64,000 nt of DNA from Sarcocystis neurona (taxonomy: Eukaryota; Apicomplexa; Conoidasida; Eucoccidiorida; Sarcocystidae), in contig KL647313.1 of the NCBI GenBank assembly GCA_000727475.1, positions 1,035,665 through 1,099,664 of the forward strand, written 5' to 3'. Numbering within the stretch: the stretch's first letter is position 1; each line of letters begins with the position of its first letter. The notes beneath the pieces were generated by a model. The model saw nothing but the letters and a program-made list of their open reading frames with translations, ran no database searches and was not told where the DNA came from. The position numbers were made by a program, and so were the translations under genes. Shown piece by piece: positions 12,851 to 25,458 of the stretch.

Positions 12851-15800
12851 GCGCAAGGTCAAGCGAGCGGCCCCTGCCAGGACTACTTTCCCAGTGACGC
12901 AGCGGTTCTGTCTTACTGCAAAAACAACGCTGCTTGCACTGTCCAGCTCGTTCAAGGTAATCCACCAAAATTCTGCTGCAGCAGCAGCAGTACGCTTGAG
13001 AACTTTTCCCCACTTCTTCACCCCTCCCTCACACACACCCGTTCAACAACAGCCCGCGGCCACCGTCGTTCTGCTGCCCTTTCGCGGACGCACGGCCAGC
13101 GACGTCAACCACTCCCGCTCGCAGGAGGAGGACGGGGGAAGCTAGAGCGACAGCAGACATATGAAAAATGCCGTAGCTGCGTGGACACACCAGGGAGAGA
13201 CGCGACACACAGACGCGTATATGTCTGTGTGACTTTCTCTTGCGGTCTGCCCGTCCCATAAAACATACACAGAAATTCGTATGTAAAAGCGACACTGCCG
13301 TGGAGGCGTAGTTGGGGAGAGTAGAAAATTGGACACGCGGGGCCACATGCCTACATGTGTGGGAGGAATGGATAGATATATGTGCCTCGTTCATGTGAAT
13401 CTGCAAGATAATGACAACAGAGATGGAGCGAGGCACTCTGGGTTTACATCATTTTCCACGCCTACAGAAAAACGCATGTATATCAGCGGCCAGATATATC
13501 GATACTTCGTCTGCGGACTGTAGACAACGTGGAGAAGGCCCAGCGTACCTCCGGGACGCGTTCGGGGCTCTCTACAAGTGCTGCATGTCTCCTGCCAACT
13601 TGCAGCTGCAAAAAACTCGACATGTTGCTGGTGTTCTGCGAGCGGTTGCGGCGATCTCTCCCGACTCTGCTGCTGCTTCTTCTGCCCCTCGGGGCAGCTG
13701 CGTCTACTGCTGCTTCCTGCTGCCTGCTGCTACTGCCTGCTGCTACTGCCTGCTGCTACTGCCTGCTGCTACTGCCTGCTGCTACTGCTGCCGCTGCTGT
13801 TTTTGTTGGTGGTGTTGTTGCTTGTATTGGTGATGCTGCTGCCGATTTCAGCTGGTGATGCCGCTGTGCCGCGGCCGCCTTCGCTGCTGCTGCAGCTGCT
13901 TCCGCGTACCGCTGCTGCGGCTTCTGGGTGCTTCTTTATCATCTTTGTTCCACCGCTTGTGGTCCCCCACGTGCTTGTGTGTGATGCTTCTGCTGCTACT
14001 GTTTCCGTAGGTTTCTGCCGCACTTGGTGATGTTCCTCGTACCCCCGCGCCGACTCTCCGTCTGGTGCACCCTCCTGCTGCTGCTGCTGCATCTGCCCCC
14101 TCTGCTGCCGGTGCACACGACTGCTGTTGCTTGTACCAGTGGAGCAGCCTACGTTACGTCTCTCGTCGTGCTGCTGCGTGTACTCTTCTTGCTGCTACTG
14201 CTGCTTCTGGTCCTGCTGCGTGCTTGTAACCCAGCTTCCTGCTGCTGCTGCTGCTAATACCACTGCAGCGCTCCTCGTGCGTCATCTCGTTCCTGCTGAT
14301 GCGGCTTCTGCTGCTGCCGCTTCTGCTGCTGCCGCTTCTGCTGCTGCCGCTTCTGCTGCTGCCGCTTCTGCTGCTGCCGCTTCTGCTGCTGCCNNNNNNN
14401 NNNNNNNNNNNNNNNNNNNNNNNNNNNNNNNNNNNNNNNNNNNNNNNNNNNNNNNNNNNNNNNNNNNNNNNNNNNNNNNNNNNNNNNNNNNNNNNNNNNN
14501 NNNNNNNNNNNNNNNNNNNNNNNNNNNNNNNNNNNNNNNNNNNNNNNNNNNNNNNNNNNNNNNNNNNNNNNNNNNNNNNNNNNNNNNNNNNNNNNNNNNN
14601 NNNNNNNNNNNNNNNNNNNNNNNNNNNNNNNNNNNNNNNNNNNNNNNNNNNNNNNNNNNNNNNNNNNNNNNNNNNNNNNNNNNNNNNNNNNNNNNNNNNN
14701 NNNNNNNNNNNNNNNNNNNNNNNNNNNNNNNNNNNNNNNNNNNNNNNNNNNNNNNNNNNNNNNNNNNNNNNNNNNNNNNNNNNNNNNNNNNNNNNNNNNN
14801 NNNNNNNNNNNNNNNNNNNNNNNNNNNNNNNNNNNNNNNNNNNNNNNNNNNNNNNNNNNNNNNNNNNNNNNNNNNNNNNNNNNNNNNNNNNNNNNNNNNN
14901 NNNNNNNNNNNNNNNNNNNNNNNNNNNNNNNNNNNNNNNNNNNNNNNNNNNNNNNNNNNNNNNNNNNNNNNNNNNNNNNNNNNNNNNNNNNNNNNNNNNN
15001 NNNNNNNNNNNNNNNNNNNNNNNNNNNNNNNNNNNNNNNNNNNNNNNNNNNNNNNNNNNNNNNNNNNNNNNNNNNNNNNNNNNNNNNNNNNNNNNNNNNN
15101 NNNNNNNNNNNNNNNNNNNNNNNNNNNNNNNNNNNNNNNNNNNNNNNNNNNNNNNNNNNNNNNNNNNNNNNNNNNNNNNNNNNNNNNNNNNNNNNNNNNN
15201 NNNNNNNNNNNNNNNNNNNNNNNNNNNNNNNNNNNNNNNNNNNNNNNNNNNNNNNNNNNNNNNNNNNNNNNNNNNNNNNNNNNNNNNNNNNNNNNNNNNN
15301 NNNNNNNNNNNNNNNNNNNNNNNNNCCTTGCTGCTGCCGCTTCTGCTGCTGCTTCGTGCTTCACCTTGCTGCTGCCGCTTCTGCTGCTGCTTCGTGCTTC
15401 ACCTTGCTGCTGCCGCTTCTGCTGCTGCTTCGTGCTTCACCTTGCTGCTGCCGCTTCTGCTGCTGCTTCGTGCTTCACCTTGCTGTTGCTCCTTCTGCAG
15501 CTGCTTTTAACGCGTCACTTTCTGCGCATCACCCCGTTGTTGCTGCTGCTTGTGCGGCTCTGCACTGCTGCTCCTCCTTGTCAATCTACTGGAGCGTCCC
15601 CTGCCTTCTTTCTTGTGCTGCTTCTACCTTTGCATCTTCGTCGTCTGTTGCTGCTGCTGCTGATTATACGCGTTGCTGCTGCTGCTGACGATGACGCTGC
15701 AGCAGACCCAGACGTCCTACTGCTGTGAGCCGTTGCTGCTTTGGCCGCTACTGCTGCTGCTGTGCTGCTGCCTCTTTCGTCCTTGCTGCTTTTGCTGCTG

Positions 15801-17270
15801 CTTCTTTTATCACTTGTTTTTTGCTGTTGCTGCTGCTGTCGCTTCTGCTGATGCGGCTTCTTTTGTCGCGGCTGGTTTTGCTGCTGCTGCTGTTGCTGCT
15901 GCCACTACTTCTTCCTTCGTAGCTGCCGCGTTCGTTTTCTGCTGCTGCTGCTTCTTCTTCTCCTGCAGCGGCTGCTGCTCTTCACTCTCTTGCTGCCGCA
16001 CGTTTTTTCTTGCAGGAAACCTGCTGCAGATCGCCTGTGACTGCACGGCACTGCATACGACGGAGTATTTCTTTGCTGGCCCCGACTGTTCCATCAAACA
16101 AAAAATTACTTACTTGAAAGGAACTGGTGAGAAAGTCAGTTCTACCTACATACACAGTACTCTCTCTCTCTGTTCTGCGCACATACATATATATATATAT
16201 ATATACAGTCACTTCGACGGATATACGTCCACATATATGGACACAGTTCTCTCTCTCTCTCTTGCTTGCGTAGGACTGCGCATCCTTTAAAGTACGAGCT
16301 TCCTCGGTATATATATATATATGTGTATGTATGTATATATATATCTATGTATATGCATGCGTAGATCTGCATGTGTATATATGTATGTATATATATATAT
16401 GAGTAACTTCGTGTCCACATGTGTGTCTCCCCATAGGATCGAGTGTATACATACACGTAAGGCGACCAAACATATATAAATCTATTTGTCTTTTCTATTT
16501 ACATACGACTATGAGTGAGGCCTGCCCACATCCGCGTCTATTGAATCTATCTGTCTATATATGTATATATATATGTATATATCTATTTGTCTCTGTGTGT
16601 GTCTCTCCGTACATACATATATATAGATATGTATGTATATACACATCTACGTGCTTCCTCGTATACACGTAAGAGTAGGCGTGAATGGCGTCTATGTATG
16701 TGTCTGCGTGTGTCTATGCCACTCTCTATCTATACGGATATATACGTATATATATATATATATGTACGCACATCAATGTGCGCGCCACACATGTGTTTAT
16801 ATACCTGTATATTTCATATATGTATGACTTATTCCTACACATGTTAGCAGGTGTGTAAGCATATATATATATATTTGTGCGTATATGTTCTTGCCGGGTT
16901 CTGGCATATGACGTGCGTCTTGCTGTTGGGTCTACTTGTGGACGGAAAATGGCTGCATCACTGCAAAAAGGTTCCTTTCGGCAGTAACTGCTGTAGCTGC
17001 TGCTTGCTTTTTGGTGCCCTATCGGTGCTGCACTGGTTCTGCTGCGGGTGTTGCTGCTGCACTGCGCTGCTGCTGCCGTTGCTGCTCAGAGGACGTCGCT
17101 GGTATTGCGTTGCTGATGCTGCCTGTGTTTCTCTTGCAGAAGGAGAAGTGAAGAATACGTGTTGGCTCGAGAATTTGTTGGCTCTGAACAGCTGGAAAGA
17201 CGTGTCTTCTCGTGTTTCTTCCTTCTGCTACAAAGTCCCCTGCCCCAGTCCCGACGGATCTTCTGTGTAG
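12851..17270 (+). CDS. EGF-like domain protein, three 3' exons (5' end uncertain)
   Basis: Exons are 12,851-12,956, 16,016-16,126 and 17,140-17,270, the last ending in TAG. Donors are CAAG/GTAATC and ACTG/GTGAGA. Acceptors are TTTTCTTGCAG and TTTCTCTTGCAG. Both introns are phase 1 and the frame stays open. The joined peptide carries the cysteine order of an EGF-like module: C-x-DYF..., SYCKNNAACTV, then ACDCTALHTTEYFFAGPDCS. A C-terminal segment with three more cysteines (TCWLENLLALNSWKDV... ...FCYKVPCPSPDGSSV) follows. In this family such a module implies a secreted or surface-exposed protein, and apicomplexan micronemal and surface proteins often use it, but I do not recognise the specific protein. 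Either an acceptor at 12,850 after a CT-rich tract, or a continuous frame from ATG 12,599 with a hydrophobic stretch, could supply the N terminus. The 3-kb first intron carries CTG repeats and an assembly gap, so a missed exon is possible. Confidence 0.55.
14304..14393 (+). repeat. 15-bp tandem repeat, CTG type
   Basis: Six uninterrupted copies of TTCTGCTGCTGCCGC run straight into an assembly gap, so the true copy number is unknown. Confidence 0.85.
14394..15325. other. Assembly gap (932 N)
   Basis: A run of N flanked on both sides by CTG-type tandem repeats. The gap is probably a collapsed or unresolved repeat, and its stated length may not be real. Confidence 0.95.
15326..15515 (+). repeat. 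38-bp tandem repeat (about five copies)
   Basis: Units beginning CCTTGCTGCTGCCGC recur at 15,326, 15,364, 15,402, 15,440 and 15,478, exactly 38 bases apart. The last copy is diverged. Because 38 is not a multiple of three, the array shifts frame at each copy, which argues that it is not coding. Confidence 0.9.
16180..16890. repeat. TA/GTATA microsatellites
   Basis: Dense TATATA, TATGTA and TACATA runs lie in the second intron of the EGF-like gene. Frames rich in Tyr, Ile, His and Val across this and similar regions are not genes. Confidence 0.85.
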
Positions 17271-20200
17271 CAAAAAGTGTTGGCTGCGTAACAATGAAAA
17301 GGAAGGAGACGGAAGCGGAGGAGACATGAGCGGAGAGACGCCACCGGCGAATACGACGAGACGGCACCTTTCGCTTCAACGGAGGCGGGGTGGGAGGGGC
17401 TGGTAGTATATGTCTTTCTCCAAGGGTGTATATATATACACGTGTATATATACATATGTGTATATATATAAAATTTCTGCCGTAGATGGCTATAATATAT
17501 ATACACGGGCATGTGGCCGTGTCGTGTCTTTGGTTGTGTGCTGCGCGGATGTATTCGACGCGCGCGCACTGGCCCTTCCCTCAGGAGAGAGCTGGTGAAG
17601 CTGGCAGCACGTCTTGTCTGCTGCCCTGCTTGCCCAGGATTGAAAGAAGAAAATTTTGTCGCTTTCTCCACACGTGACTCAGCGGCCACAGACTAGACAC
17701 ACAAATATACATGCAAATATGTATCTATAGGTGGGTTGAAGTAAACGCATATGCTTGGGGATGGAACATATCTCTATGTAGAGATATAAATACCATATAT
17801 ATGGACACAATGTAGAACGTACGCATATATATGTGTGGGGTAGAACAGGTGAGACAATGTAGGTGTGTAACCACATATATACATATATGTGGGCGGTGAA
17901 AAAGTGAGACACAGAGAGAGAAAGATACATATAGCCGCTGACATACGCATGTATTCATCTACACATATATATACATATATATTTAGATAGAGGAAAACAG
18001 AGAAACGCAGGGGAAAAGAGAGAGACGGGGGGAATGTTGCAGCTCTGCGTCGATGGTGGTCCGCGTTTCTTTTCTGTAGATGATCCAGGTGCTATATATA
18101 TCTATATACATATATGTGATGCATGTAGGTGTGTATAAGTGGGGTGAAATATATATATATATGTATGGGGTGGAATAAATACTATATACGTCTATTCCAT
18201 ATATATATATATATATATGTATATGGTGGAATACACACACGCATATATATATGTGGGGTGAAGAAGTTTATTTTCTTGTAAATATATATATATATATATG
18301 TATATGTGGGATGGAATAGTATGTATATGTGGGGTGGAATAGTATGTATATGGGAGGTAGACCAAACATTTGTATATATATGTATGTATATGTGGGGTGG
18401 AATAGTATGTATATGGGAGGTAGACCAAACATTTGTATATATATGTATGTATGTGTGGGGTGGAATCATGTATGTGGGTACGTTTGGGGTGGAATGGACA
18501 TTTCTCAGCATTCAGATATGTGCGGGAAGGAAGACTGATATAGAGAGGGATAAAACGTGGATGTAATGGTGGTGGCATGCATGCAGCTCGGGGCAGCAGG
18601 TACTCGTTCTCATACAAAGACTGGCGCAGCAGCACACACGCACGCCTGCTTCTTTGTCTCTCGCTTTATGTCCCTTCAAATGTCTAAGTACAGATATGGA
18701 AACGACTATATATAAGTGTCGACCCTTAACCTAACTATATTTATCTACCTACATCCACCTGAATAGCTGTATCTATCTATCTGTCTATATCTGTCTCTCT
18801 ATACCTATTTACCTGTATCTGTCTATCTATATCCATCAATGTATCTGTATCTATCTATGTATGTGTCTATCTCTCTTTATATATATATATACATTCCCTA
18901 AGGCACAGGTATGGAGGACCGACGAAGGGCGTATACGGTCAATAAATTGAAATGCTTGCGTGAAGAATATACGCAGCTACTCACTTTTACATGCGTACGC
19001 GAACAGTGTAGAGAAATACGCAGGTGCCTCCGTATCCACGACTCCGTCTCTCTCTCTCTCTATATATATGTGTTTGTATATATATATATATATGTTTGTG
19101 TATATATATATGTGTTTGTCTCTATATATATCCAGGCATGGCATTATATATATATATATATGCATATGTAGACACACGTATGTATATCCACGTGGGGAAG
19201 CACCAGAGGAAAGTATACATATATACATATATTTTTCTGTTTATATACGGGCATGGTTATATATATATGTATATATAGACACACGTGTTAATATGTACAT
19301 GAGGAAGCATCAGAGGAAACTTTTCCTATTTGTCGACATTCACAGATATGTGGAAGAGAAAAACAAGTTAAAATTTTTCGTGATAGTGTCTACATATAGC
19401 TGTATGAGTTTACGTCTTTCTTCCTCTCTTTCTGTCTGTCTGTCTCTCTTTCTTCGGTCTTCTCTTCCCTTGATAACGCATATATACACACATATATATA
19501 TGTATATATATCTATCTGTATACATTTTAGATCAAATATTTTGTGCGGCACACACACAAGAACATCTGTACGGATATATGTGTAAAGGTAACGGCAGGAG
19601 GCGCGTCGTATAAATTCGGGCACGTGTGGCCCACGCCGTAAAAGCTTCATTTCCTCTCCTGTCTCCACCTCTCGTGGGGAGTCTCACGACCGACAGAAGT
19701 CACCCTTAAAAGGCGACGTACATTTTCCAAGATCCAGCAGCGTCCTCGTCGTGTTGCTCTGCTGAAGAAGAGCAACTTTTAGACAATTTTCGTTTCTCCG
19801 GCCGGAATGCCACTGACGCACTTGTGTATATTTATATGTGTGTACACAGGTGTGCGTGCTTCTCGGCGGTTGGCAACACGAACGCATGCAGTCTCTCTCA
19901 GGCGCCACTGCGTGATTATTTACGCACGCACACAAACGAATAGACACGTCTACAAATGCGTGTACGGAATGTATGGAAAGTTTCATATATGTGTATGTAT
20001 ACGTAGACGCACATACATCTATGTATATTTAGGTATGCGTGTGTGTGGGGGTGTAGATGTGTATGTGCTTCTCTATTTGTGTAAGTGTATGGATACACTC
20101 GTTGATCTGCAAAAGGCAGGAAGCCACTTGTCGTCTTTGCGCGTGAAACCTCAACCTCGCCGAGATGCGGGACATACTAAACGACTACGGCTGTATGCTT

Positions 20201-21115
20201 CTGTCAACACTTTTCAACAACACATATCCACGCACGTGGGCGCAGATATCTTAACCTTTGCGTACACAAATCCACAGATATATATATGTATATATATATA
20301 TATATATATGTATGTGGCTGCATGTACGTGTGTCATGTATGCGTCCGAAGATGGGAATGGACGTCTCTCTGCTACGAAACACACACTGCACGCCAAAGGA
20401 AGGAATTGCGACGGGGTGAAGTGCCCTGCGACTCTCGTTCGCTGAAAAAGTGCGACCCATTTTGTCAAAAGGAGAGGATTCTGGCTGGCGGGACGTGGTG
20501 CAATCGGAGAAAAATAGGCAGAGAAAGCAAAAGTTGAGACTATTCACAGAGAGGCATACAAATACACGCCCTACTGAATGCTTATGTACTCGGATGCCTT
20601 CATTACCACTGACACTCGTTGTGTGGCTGTGTACTTCTATGCATTTGTCTGTCTACCTGTCCAGCTGCGTTCTGGGACACACACATACCTTTATATAATT
20701 CCACGTATACATATATATCTATATATATATATATGTCTGCCTCTGTATCTATCTATCTATCAATCTATCTATCTATCTATATATATATATATATACTGAC
20801 AGACGCACACACACACACACACACACGCAGAGGCACGTATATGCAAATACATACAGATACACATACACGTACATATATACATGTATCTACCCATGGGTAC
20901 GCATATCTATTGGTGCTCCAGCATGTACACCTATACGTATATATATATATATATAAATCTATGACTAACCGCGTGTACATGCATGTGGATGCGAAGCGGA
21001 TAAGAGTCTTTTTCAAGGAGTTTGTAGTAGTATCACGACTTTGATACTATATATTCATCCGTGTGTCTTTATACCTTGTTACTCCACACGCACGTACGCG
21101 CGTGCGCCCTTCATA
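17271..21115. repeat. Microsatellite-rich intergenic region
   Basis: TA, GTAT, TCTA and CA simple repeats dominate (for example 18,060-18,460, 18,770-18,900, 19,060-19,290, 20,700-20,830 and 20,930-20,960). A frame at 20,100-20,270 has a mixed composition but no splice or family support. No gene is claimed. Confidence 0.55.
17830..18500 (+). repeat. GGGTGGAAT minisatellite in TA-rich DNA
   Basis: Degenerate units of the form TGTGGGGTGGAAT, separated by TATATA/TATGTA spacers of varying length, recur at least nine times. Within it, a 63-bp unit starting GTGGGGTGGAATAGTATG is tandemly duplicated almost exactly (about 18,327-18,452) and a third partial copy follows. Since 63 is 21 codons, both strands keep open frames, but the composition is that of a simple repeat. 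Confidence 0.75.
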
Positions 21116-21560
21116 GCACGCCCGGACAACTTGCTCCACATGACCAAGGACACTTGCGAAAGTTCGCAGGTTGTCGAAGCGACCCCTGTGGACACCGCTA
21201 AAACGTGTACAGCCTACTGGCATAGTGTCTGCGACTCACGCGTCAGGACGTTTTTCTCCCGCACGCTCTCCTGCGTTCTACACGTTGCAGCACTTCTTTA
21301 CAGCAGACGAAAAAGGAGGTTTTTTCAGGTCGTCTTTATGCATGCCAATGTGCATACACGTATATATATGTATGTAACAGCGAACACTTCCACATATATA
21401 TGTGTATATATGTGCAGCAGTGAACATCAAGTTTCGCAGTATGTAGCAACCCGTACGGTGCGCGCAGATGCACCAGCCGCCACGCCACACACACTAAAGA
21501 CGTCGCAGTCCACAACTTCTTCGAATCTGCTACCCTGGTGGGATAGCAGGGGCCTGGTCT
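21116..21560 (+). CDS. Possible two-exon fragment, unidentified
   Basis: Exon 21,116 or later to 21,328 (donor TTTCAG/GTCGTC) and exon from 21,440 (acceptor TTTCGCAG) join in phase 0 in the same frame. They read MTKDTCESSQVVEATPVDTA, then a Cys-containing segment TCTAYWHSVCDSRVRTFFS, then YVATRTVRADAPAATPHTL. The composition is not repeat-derived. The start and 3' end are not clear, since the frame runs into CTG repeats after 21,590. I do not recognise it. Confidence 0.25.
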
Positions 21561-21589
21561 GCTTCACTTCCGCAGCGTCGCAGCCTGCC

Positions 21590-23270
21590 CTATTGCAGCT
21601 GCTGTTGCTGCAGTGTACCTACTGCGGCAGCTCGAAGGCGCTGCTGTGGCTCCTGAAGTTGTACGCCTCGGCTCCGTGCTGCTGTAACAGCCCTGGATTC
21701 TCCTGCTGACGTCCGCAGTGCCTCGTCCACTCTAAACAGAGACAACCTTCGCACACCGTGCCAACCTGGTGCTACCCGTGCTGCTGACCGATGCTGCTGC
21801 TGCTGCTGCAGTGCGGAGTGCTGGAGGCGGTGCCGTTTGATTACGCCTCTTGCATCTGCAGGACCTCCTACAGTTTGCTACTGCTGCTTTTGGCTGTGTC
21901 GCTTACATTTGTGGGGTGCTGCTTCCCCCTGCGTTGTGCTGCTGCTGCCGCTATTGCAGGCGGGACAACTTCATGGGTGTTGCGACCCAATTCCGCGGTT
22001 TATTGCGGAGTGTCAAGCAGCAGGGAACGGTGCACGCGGCAATCGTTTGCAGCACGTAGGCTGCGGTCCTGTGTGCATCTCTTCCACTGTATACGCCCTG
22101 CTGCTGTGGCGCGGACGCCGCTGCTGCAGCTGGCGCTGGTGGTGCTACTGCTGCGTTGGCGCAGTCCTCTTCCCCCGAATCTCCTCTGCAGAACGCTGTC
22201 AGTCACGTGGACGTGCTATCACCAGTTCTTGCGGTATGCTGATGACGGCCCCCCCGACAGTTATATAGAGAAATGTAGTCTATGCCGCACTGCATGCGTG
22301 CGCCTCCTGTCATGCGTCGCCGTGCACACACGGGTGTTTTGTCGGATTCCCGCAGTTTACTCTCCATGCTTGCCGGCGCGGAAACGTTTACCGCTACTGC
22401 AAGCGAAGTCCCGCTCGTGTTCTCGTGTTGCTGGTGTTGCTCCTGTTCTTGCAACTGTCGTGGTCGCTGTTCCTGGCACTCCTGCTGTAGCAGCGGCTGC
22501 TCCTGTTGCTGCCATTCCTGTCGCTGCTATTGCTGACGGTGCTGCTGCTGCTGTTCCCGTTGGGTGCAGAGGAGGCTCAGCAGATGTGTGCAACGCGCGG
22601 CCCCTGTCGTAGCACGCCGTTCACAGGCATATGCAGCTACCTGTACACTACCTGAAAAACGCCTGCTCCTGTGCGTCTACACAAGTGGACTTTTTCACAC
22701 GAATACCCACATACACACACATATCCTTGTACACGCAGACAAGTGTGCGACTATTTGGGCTCGCGAACGCGTGGACGAAGAAGGTATGCATACTACGGGA
22801 TTTTGCAGTGGGGGTTGCTCCGCAGTGTTGCGTCGTGTGCATTCGTCCACTGGGCTGCGCGTGCTGCCACTTCTGCTGCGGCTCCTGGTGGCTGCCCACT
22901 CTCGCTCAATGGCTGGGTGGCTACTTCTGCTTCAGGAGCGGCACGTGCCCCTCCTCTGTGGAGGGGGTGTTGCAACTGTTGGCACTTCATCTGTTGCTGC
23001 TGCGAACGCTGCTGCTGCTTTTTGCTGCTGCTGCTGCTGCGTCCGCGCGCTGGGGCTGCTCGTGCTGCTGCAGATCTGTTGCCGCTCTTTTCGCGCTGCT
23101 GCTACCAGTATTTGCAGGACTGTCGTCCTTCCGCTGATGTTCGGGCTGCTACAGGGTACTGCTGCTCGTGCCGTGCTGCGACTACGGCTGCTTGCGCGTG
23201 TGCTGCCTCTGCTGCTGGGTGTACTGCTAGGTTTGTTGCTGTTGCTGCTGCAATGTGGTGTGGCTGCAGT
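21590..23270. repeat. CTG-rich interrupted repeat region
   Basis: Many short CTG/GCT runs, most at 21,590-21,720, 21,790-21,960, 22,420-22,570 and 22,990-23,260. Plus-strand frames give Leu/Cys/Ala-rich translations and minus-strand frames Gln/Ala/Ser-rich ones, as expected of the repeat. No frame has a conserved motif. Confidence 0.6.
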
Positions 23271-23735
23271 CCCGCGTCACGGCATGCGTTGGCAGAGAGA
23301 ACGGCAGGTGTTCGGCAACTTGTCCATCGCTCCGTATCCACACATTTTCTTCGATATTTCCGTCGCGTGCAGTATCGACACTCAACAACCGGACGGCCAT
23401 CCTTGTAGGATGACGCAACTCTACATATATGTGTATACACCTGGACATTTACACGTGTGTATTTGCAGTCCGCATTCCTCTCGACTTTCTTCTTGTCTAC
23501 TCCGGTACATCTATTCGTCCACAAAAGAATGTGGAAATCCACAAATATTCACCTACGTGAACATACGTATATGTCTACATGCGTAGACACATACGTATTT
23601 TATATGTGTGTGTGTGTGTAACGGATATCTACAGGCGTACACATATGCATAGATATGTCTGCATATAAAACCACGTAAGTACGCGCTCACACGGGCACGG
23701 ATACCTACCCAGGGTCTACGCATCTTCTCTCTTGC

Positions 23736-23985
23736 AGTTCCGCATGCATGTGTATGCGTGGGGGTAACACAATGTCACACGCAGCAGTGATTTTCTACGC
23801 AGAAACAAAGAAGCACCCATGTAACAGCAAACCCACGACCTTCACAAGCAACCAAAAAGGACAGGACGGATGTTGCCTGATAGAAGCAGATCAATCCAAG
23901 AGACCAATCAACTTCCGGCCCACACATGCGTCTCTCTACAAAAAGTCCACACTCCTGTCCACGTTGAAAACAAATTTGTGTTACA
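23736..23985 (+). CDS. Weak exon candidate
   Basis: A strong-looking acceptor (CATCTTCTCTCTTGCAG) opens an 80-codon frame of ordinary composition (for example SHAAVIFYAETKKHPCNSK, then CCLIEADQSKRPINFRP). It runs into TA microsatellites at about 23,990. No family match and no partner exon was found. Confidence 0.2.
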
Positions 23986-24479
23986 CATATATATATATAT
24001 GTATATACACGTGTACACATATATACAGATACCTACTTACGAAGAAAAGCTGCACACATTACACAGTCACATCTTGTATATAAATATGAACATCTCTGTC
24101 TTTTTCTCTCTCTGTCTCTGTCTATCTCTCTCTTCCCCCTGTGCGACAAATCTTCACACATTCATTTACATAAATATATAGAGAGGGGCGGGTAATATAT
24201 ACATACATGTATGCATAGAGGGGAGGAAAACACGTCCACGTGTATGGAGGAAGAGAAAAAAGGTGCACGAGAAAATACATATATATGTATGTATAGAGGG
24301 ATAGAGTATGTATAAACGGATAGAGAGAATTTACACGCGTATGAAGAAGGAGAAGGAAAGGTGCGTGAGGAGACGGAGGTGCGTTTGGTGTCGGTGTAGA
24401 GCCGCGTGCAGCTATGCGAAGGAAACGGGAAGACGGAAGAAAAAAAGTGCCGGAGAATCGAAGAGAGATGAAAAGCTGC

Positions 24480-24880
24480 TGCGACTTTGACAAGTGGTAC
24501 AAGGAGTGCAACTCTGCCTTTTCAACAGGGGGCGGACAGACGCAAAGTGAGGCCACTTCGGGGGGAGACGCGTTTTATACGGAGAAAAACGTACAGAGAG
24601 ACGGAGACACAGGGACGGAGAAGCAGAGACACAAAAAACGGAGACACCGAGACAGGGGACGGCAACGGAGACGAACGCAGACGCGGAGGAGGAAAGACCC
24701 GGGCAGAGGGACGCAAATAATTGGAGACGCAGAAAAACAGCAAAGACGAAGGGAGACACGGGAGAAGATAACGCAGAGAAGTGTAGAGAGGGAGACAGCA
24801 GGGAGAAACGCAGACGGGGAGACGGAGAGACGGAGACGCAGAGAGACGGCAGGGCGACCTTCGTGCTGCCGCTCCACTTA
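24480..24880 (+). repeat. Purine-rich GGAGAC minisatellite
   Basis: Variants of GGAGACGCAGAGAGAC and GGAGACACAGGGACG fill this stretch. The plus strand is nearly all A/G with scattered C. The same unit type recurs inside Aquarius introns. Confidence 0.7.
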
Positions 24881-25458
24881 CAGGGAAAGGATTTCTTCAT
24901 TAGCAGCGGCTTTTCGACGAAAGAAAAGGTTCCTCTTCTGCTCCTTTTACTTCTGCAAGCTTCCCCGCTTTGATCGGTGGCTGAGAGCGCCACAGCTAAT
25001 AAAGCTTCTCCCCCTCTCTCTCTCTATATATGTCCGCGCGCGTGTGCGCGAGCCTCTGCAGCTGGTGTACATACACTCCCCGCGGCATTTTGGGCTGCTC
25101 TCCCCCTCTCTCCTCTTCTGTGTTTTCTTCTGTTTCTAGAGTTGTACGCACTTCGTTTTTCTGCTTCTCCATCGCCTCTTCGTTTTCTTCCTCTCCTCTT
25201 CCTTCCGCTTCCTCTTCTGCCGTTTTCGTCTGCCTCACCTCTCGCTGCTGCTGGGACTGCTGCTGCTCTCTCCCGCGTGCGCAGGCTCCTGCTTCAACGA
25301 CGTCCTTCTTGCTGCGCCTGCTGCTCGTCCGTCTTACGCTTGTTGCTGCTGCTGTTGCTGCTGCTGTTGCCCAACATCATCGGGCGGGCTGCAACGACTC
25401 ACGCTGCCGCTGCTGCAGCAACTGCAGTGGCACGCCGCTCCCAATTCTCGGCCGGCTG
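24881..25458. other. 3' flank of Aquarius gene, no gene recognised
   Basis: Plus-strand pyrimidine-rich DNA (25,080-25,250) passes into CTG repeats (25,245-25,370). Frames on both strands are low-complexity. It probably includes the 3' untranslated region of the minus-strand Aquarius gene. Confidence 0.45.

Larger units (their letters stand above)
12957..16015 (+). other. Intron of EGF-like gene filled with CTG repeats
   Basis: From about 13,660 to the end this intron is dominated by CTG/GCT trinucleotides interrupted by TTC, GTT and CCG. Open frames across it on both strands are repeat artefacts. It includes a gap and two ordered tandem arrays listed separately. The left part (12,957-13,650) has no recognisable gene. 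Confidence 0.6.

Noticed and set aside
14127..15728. 533-codon plus-strand and 360-codon minus-strand frames across the CTG array
   Set aside because: Two thirds is N, and the rest is Leu/Ala/Cys or Ala/Glu repeat. The 38-bp array shifts frame, so no consistent protein is possible.
16142..20800. Many Tyr/Ile/His/Val-rich short frames
   Set aside because: They are translations of TATATA, TATGTA and TACATA microsatellites.
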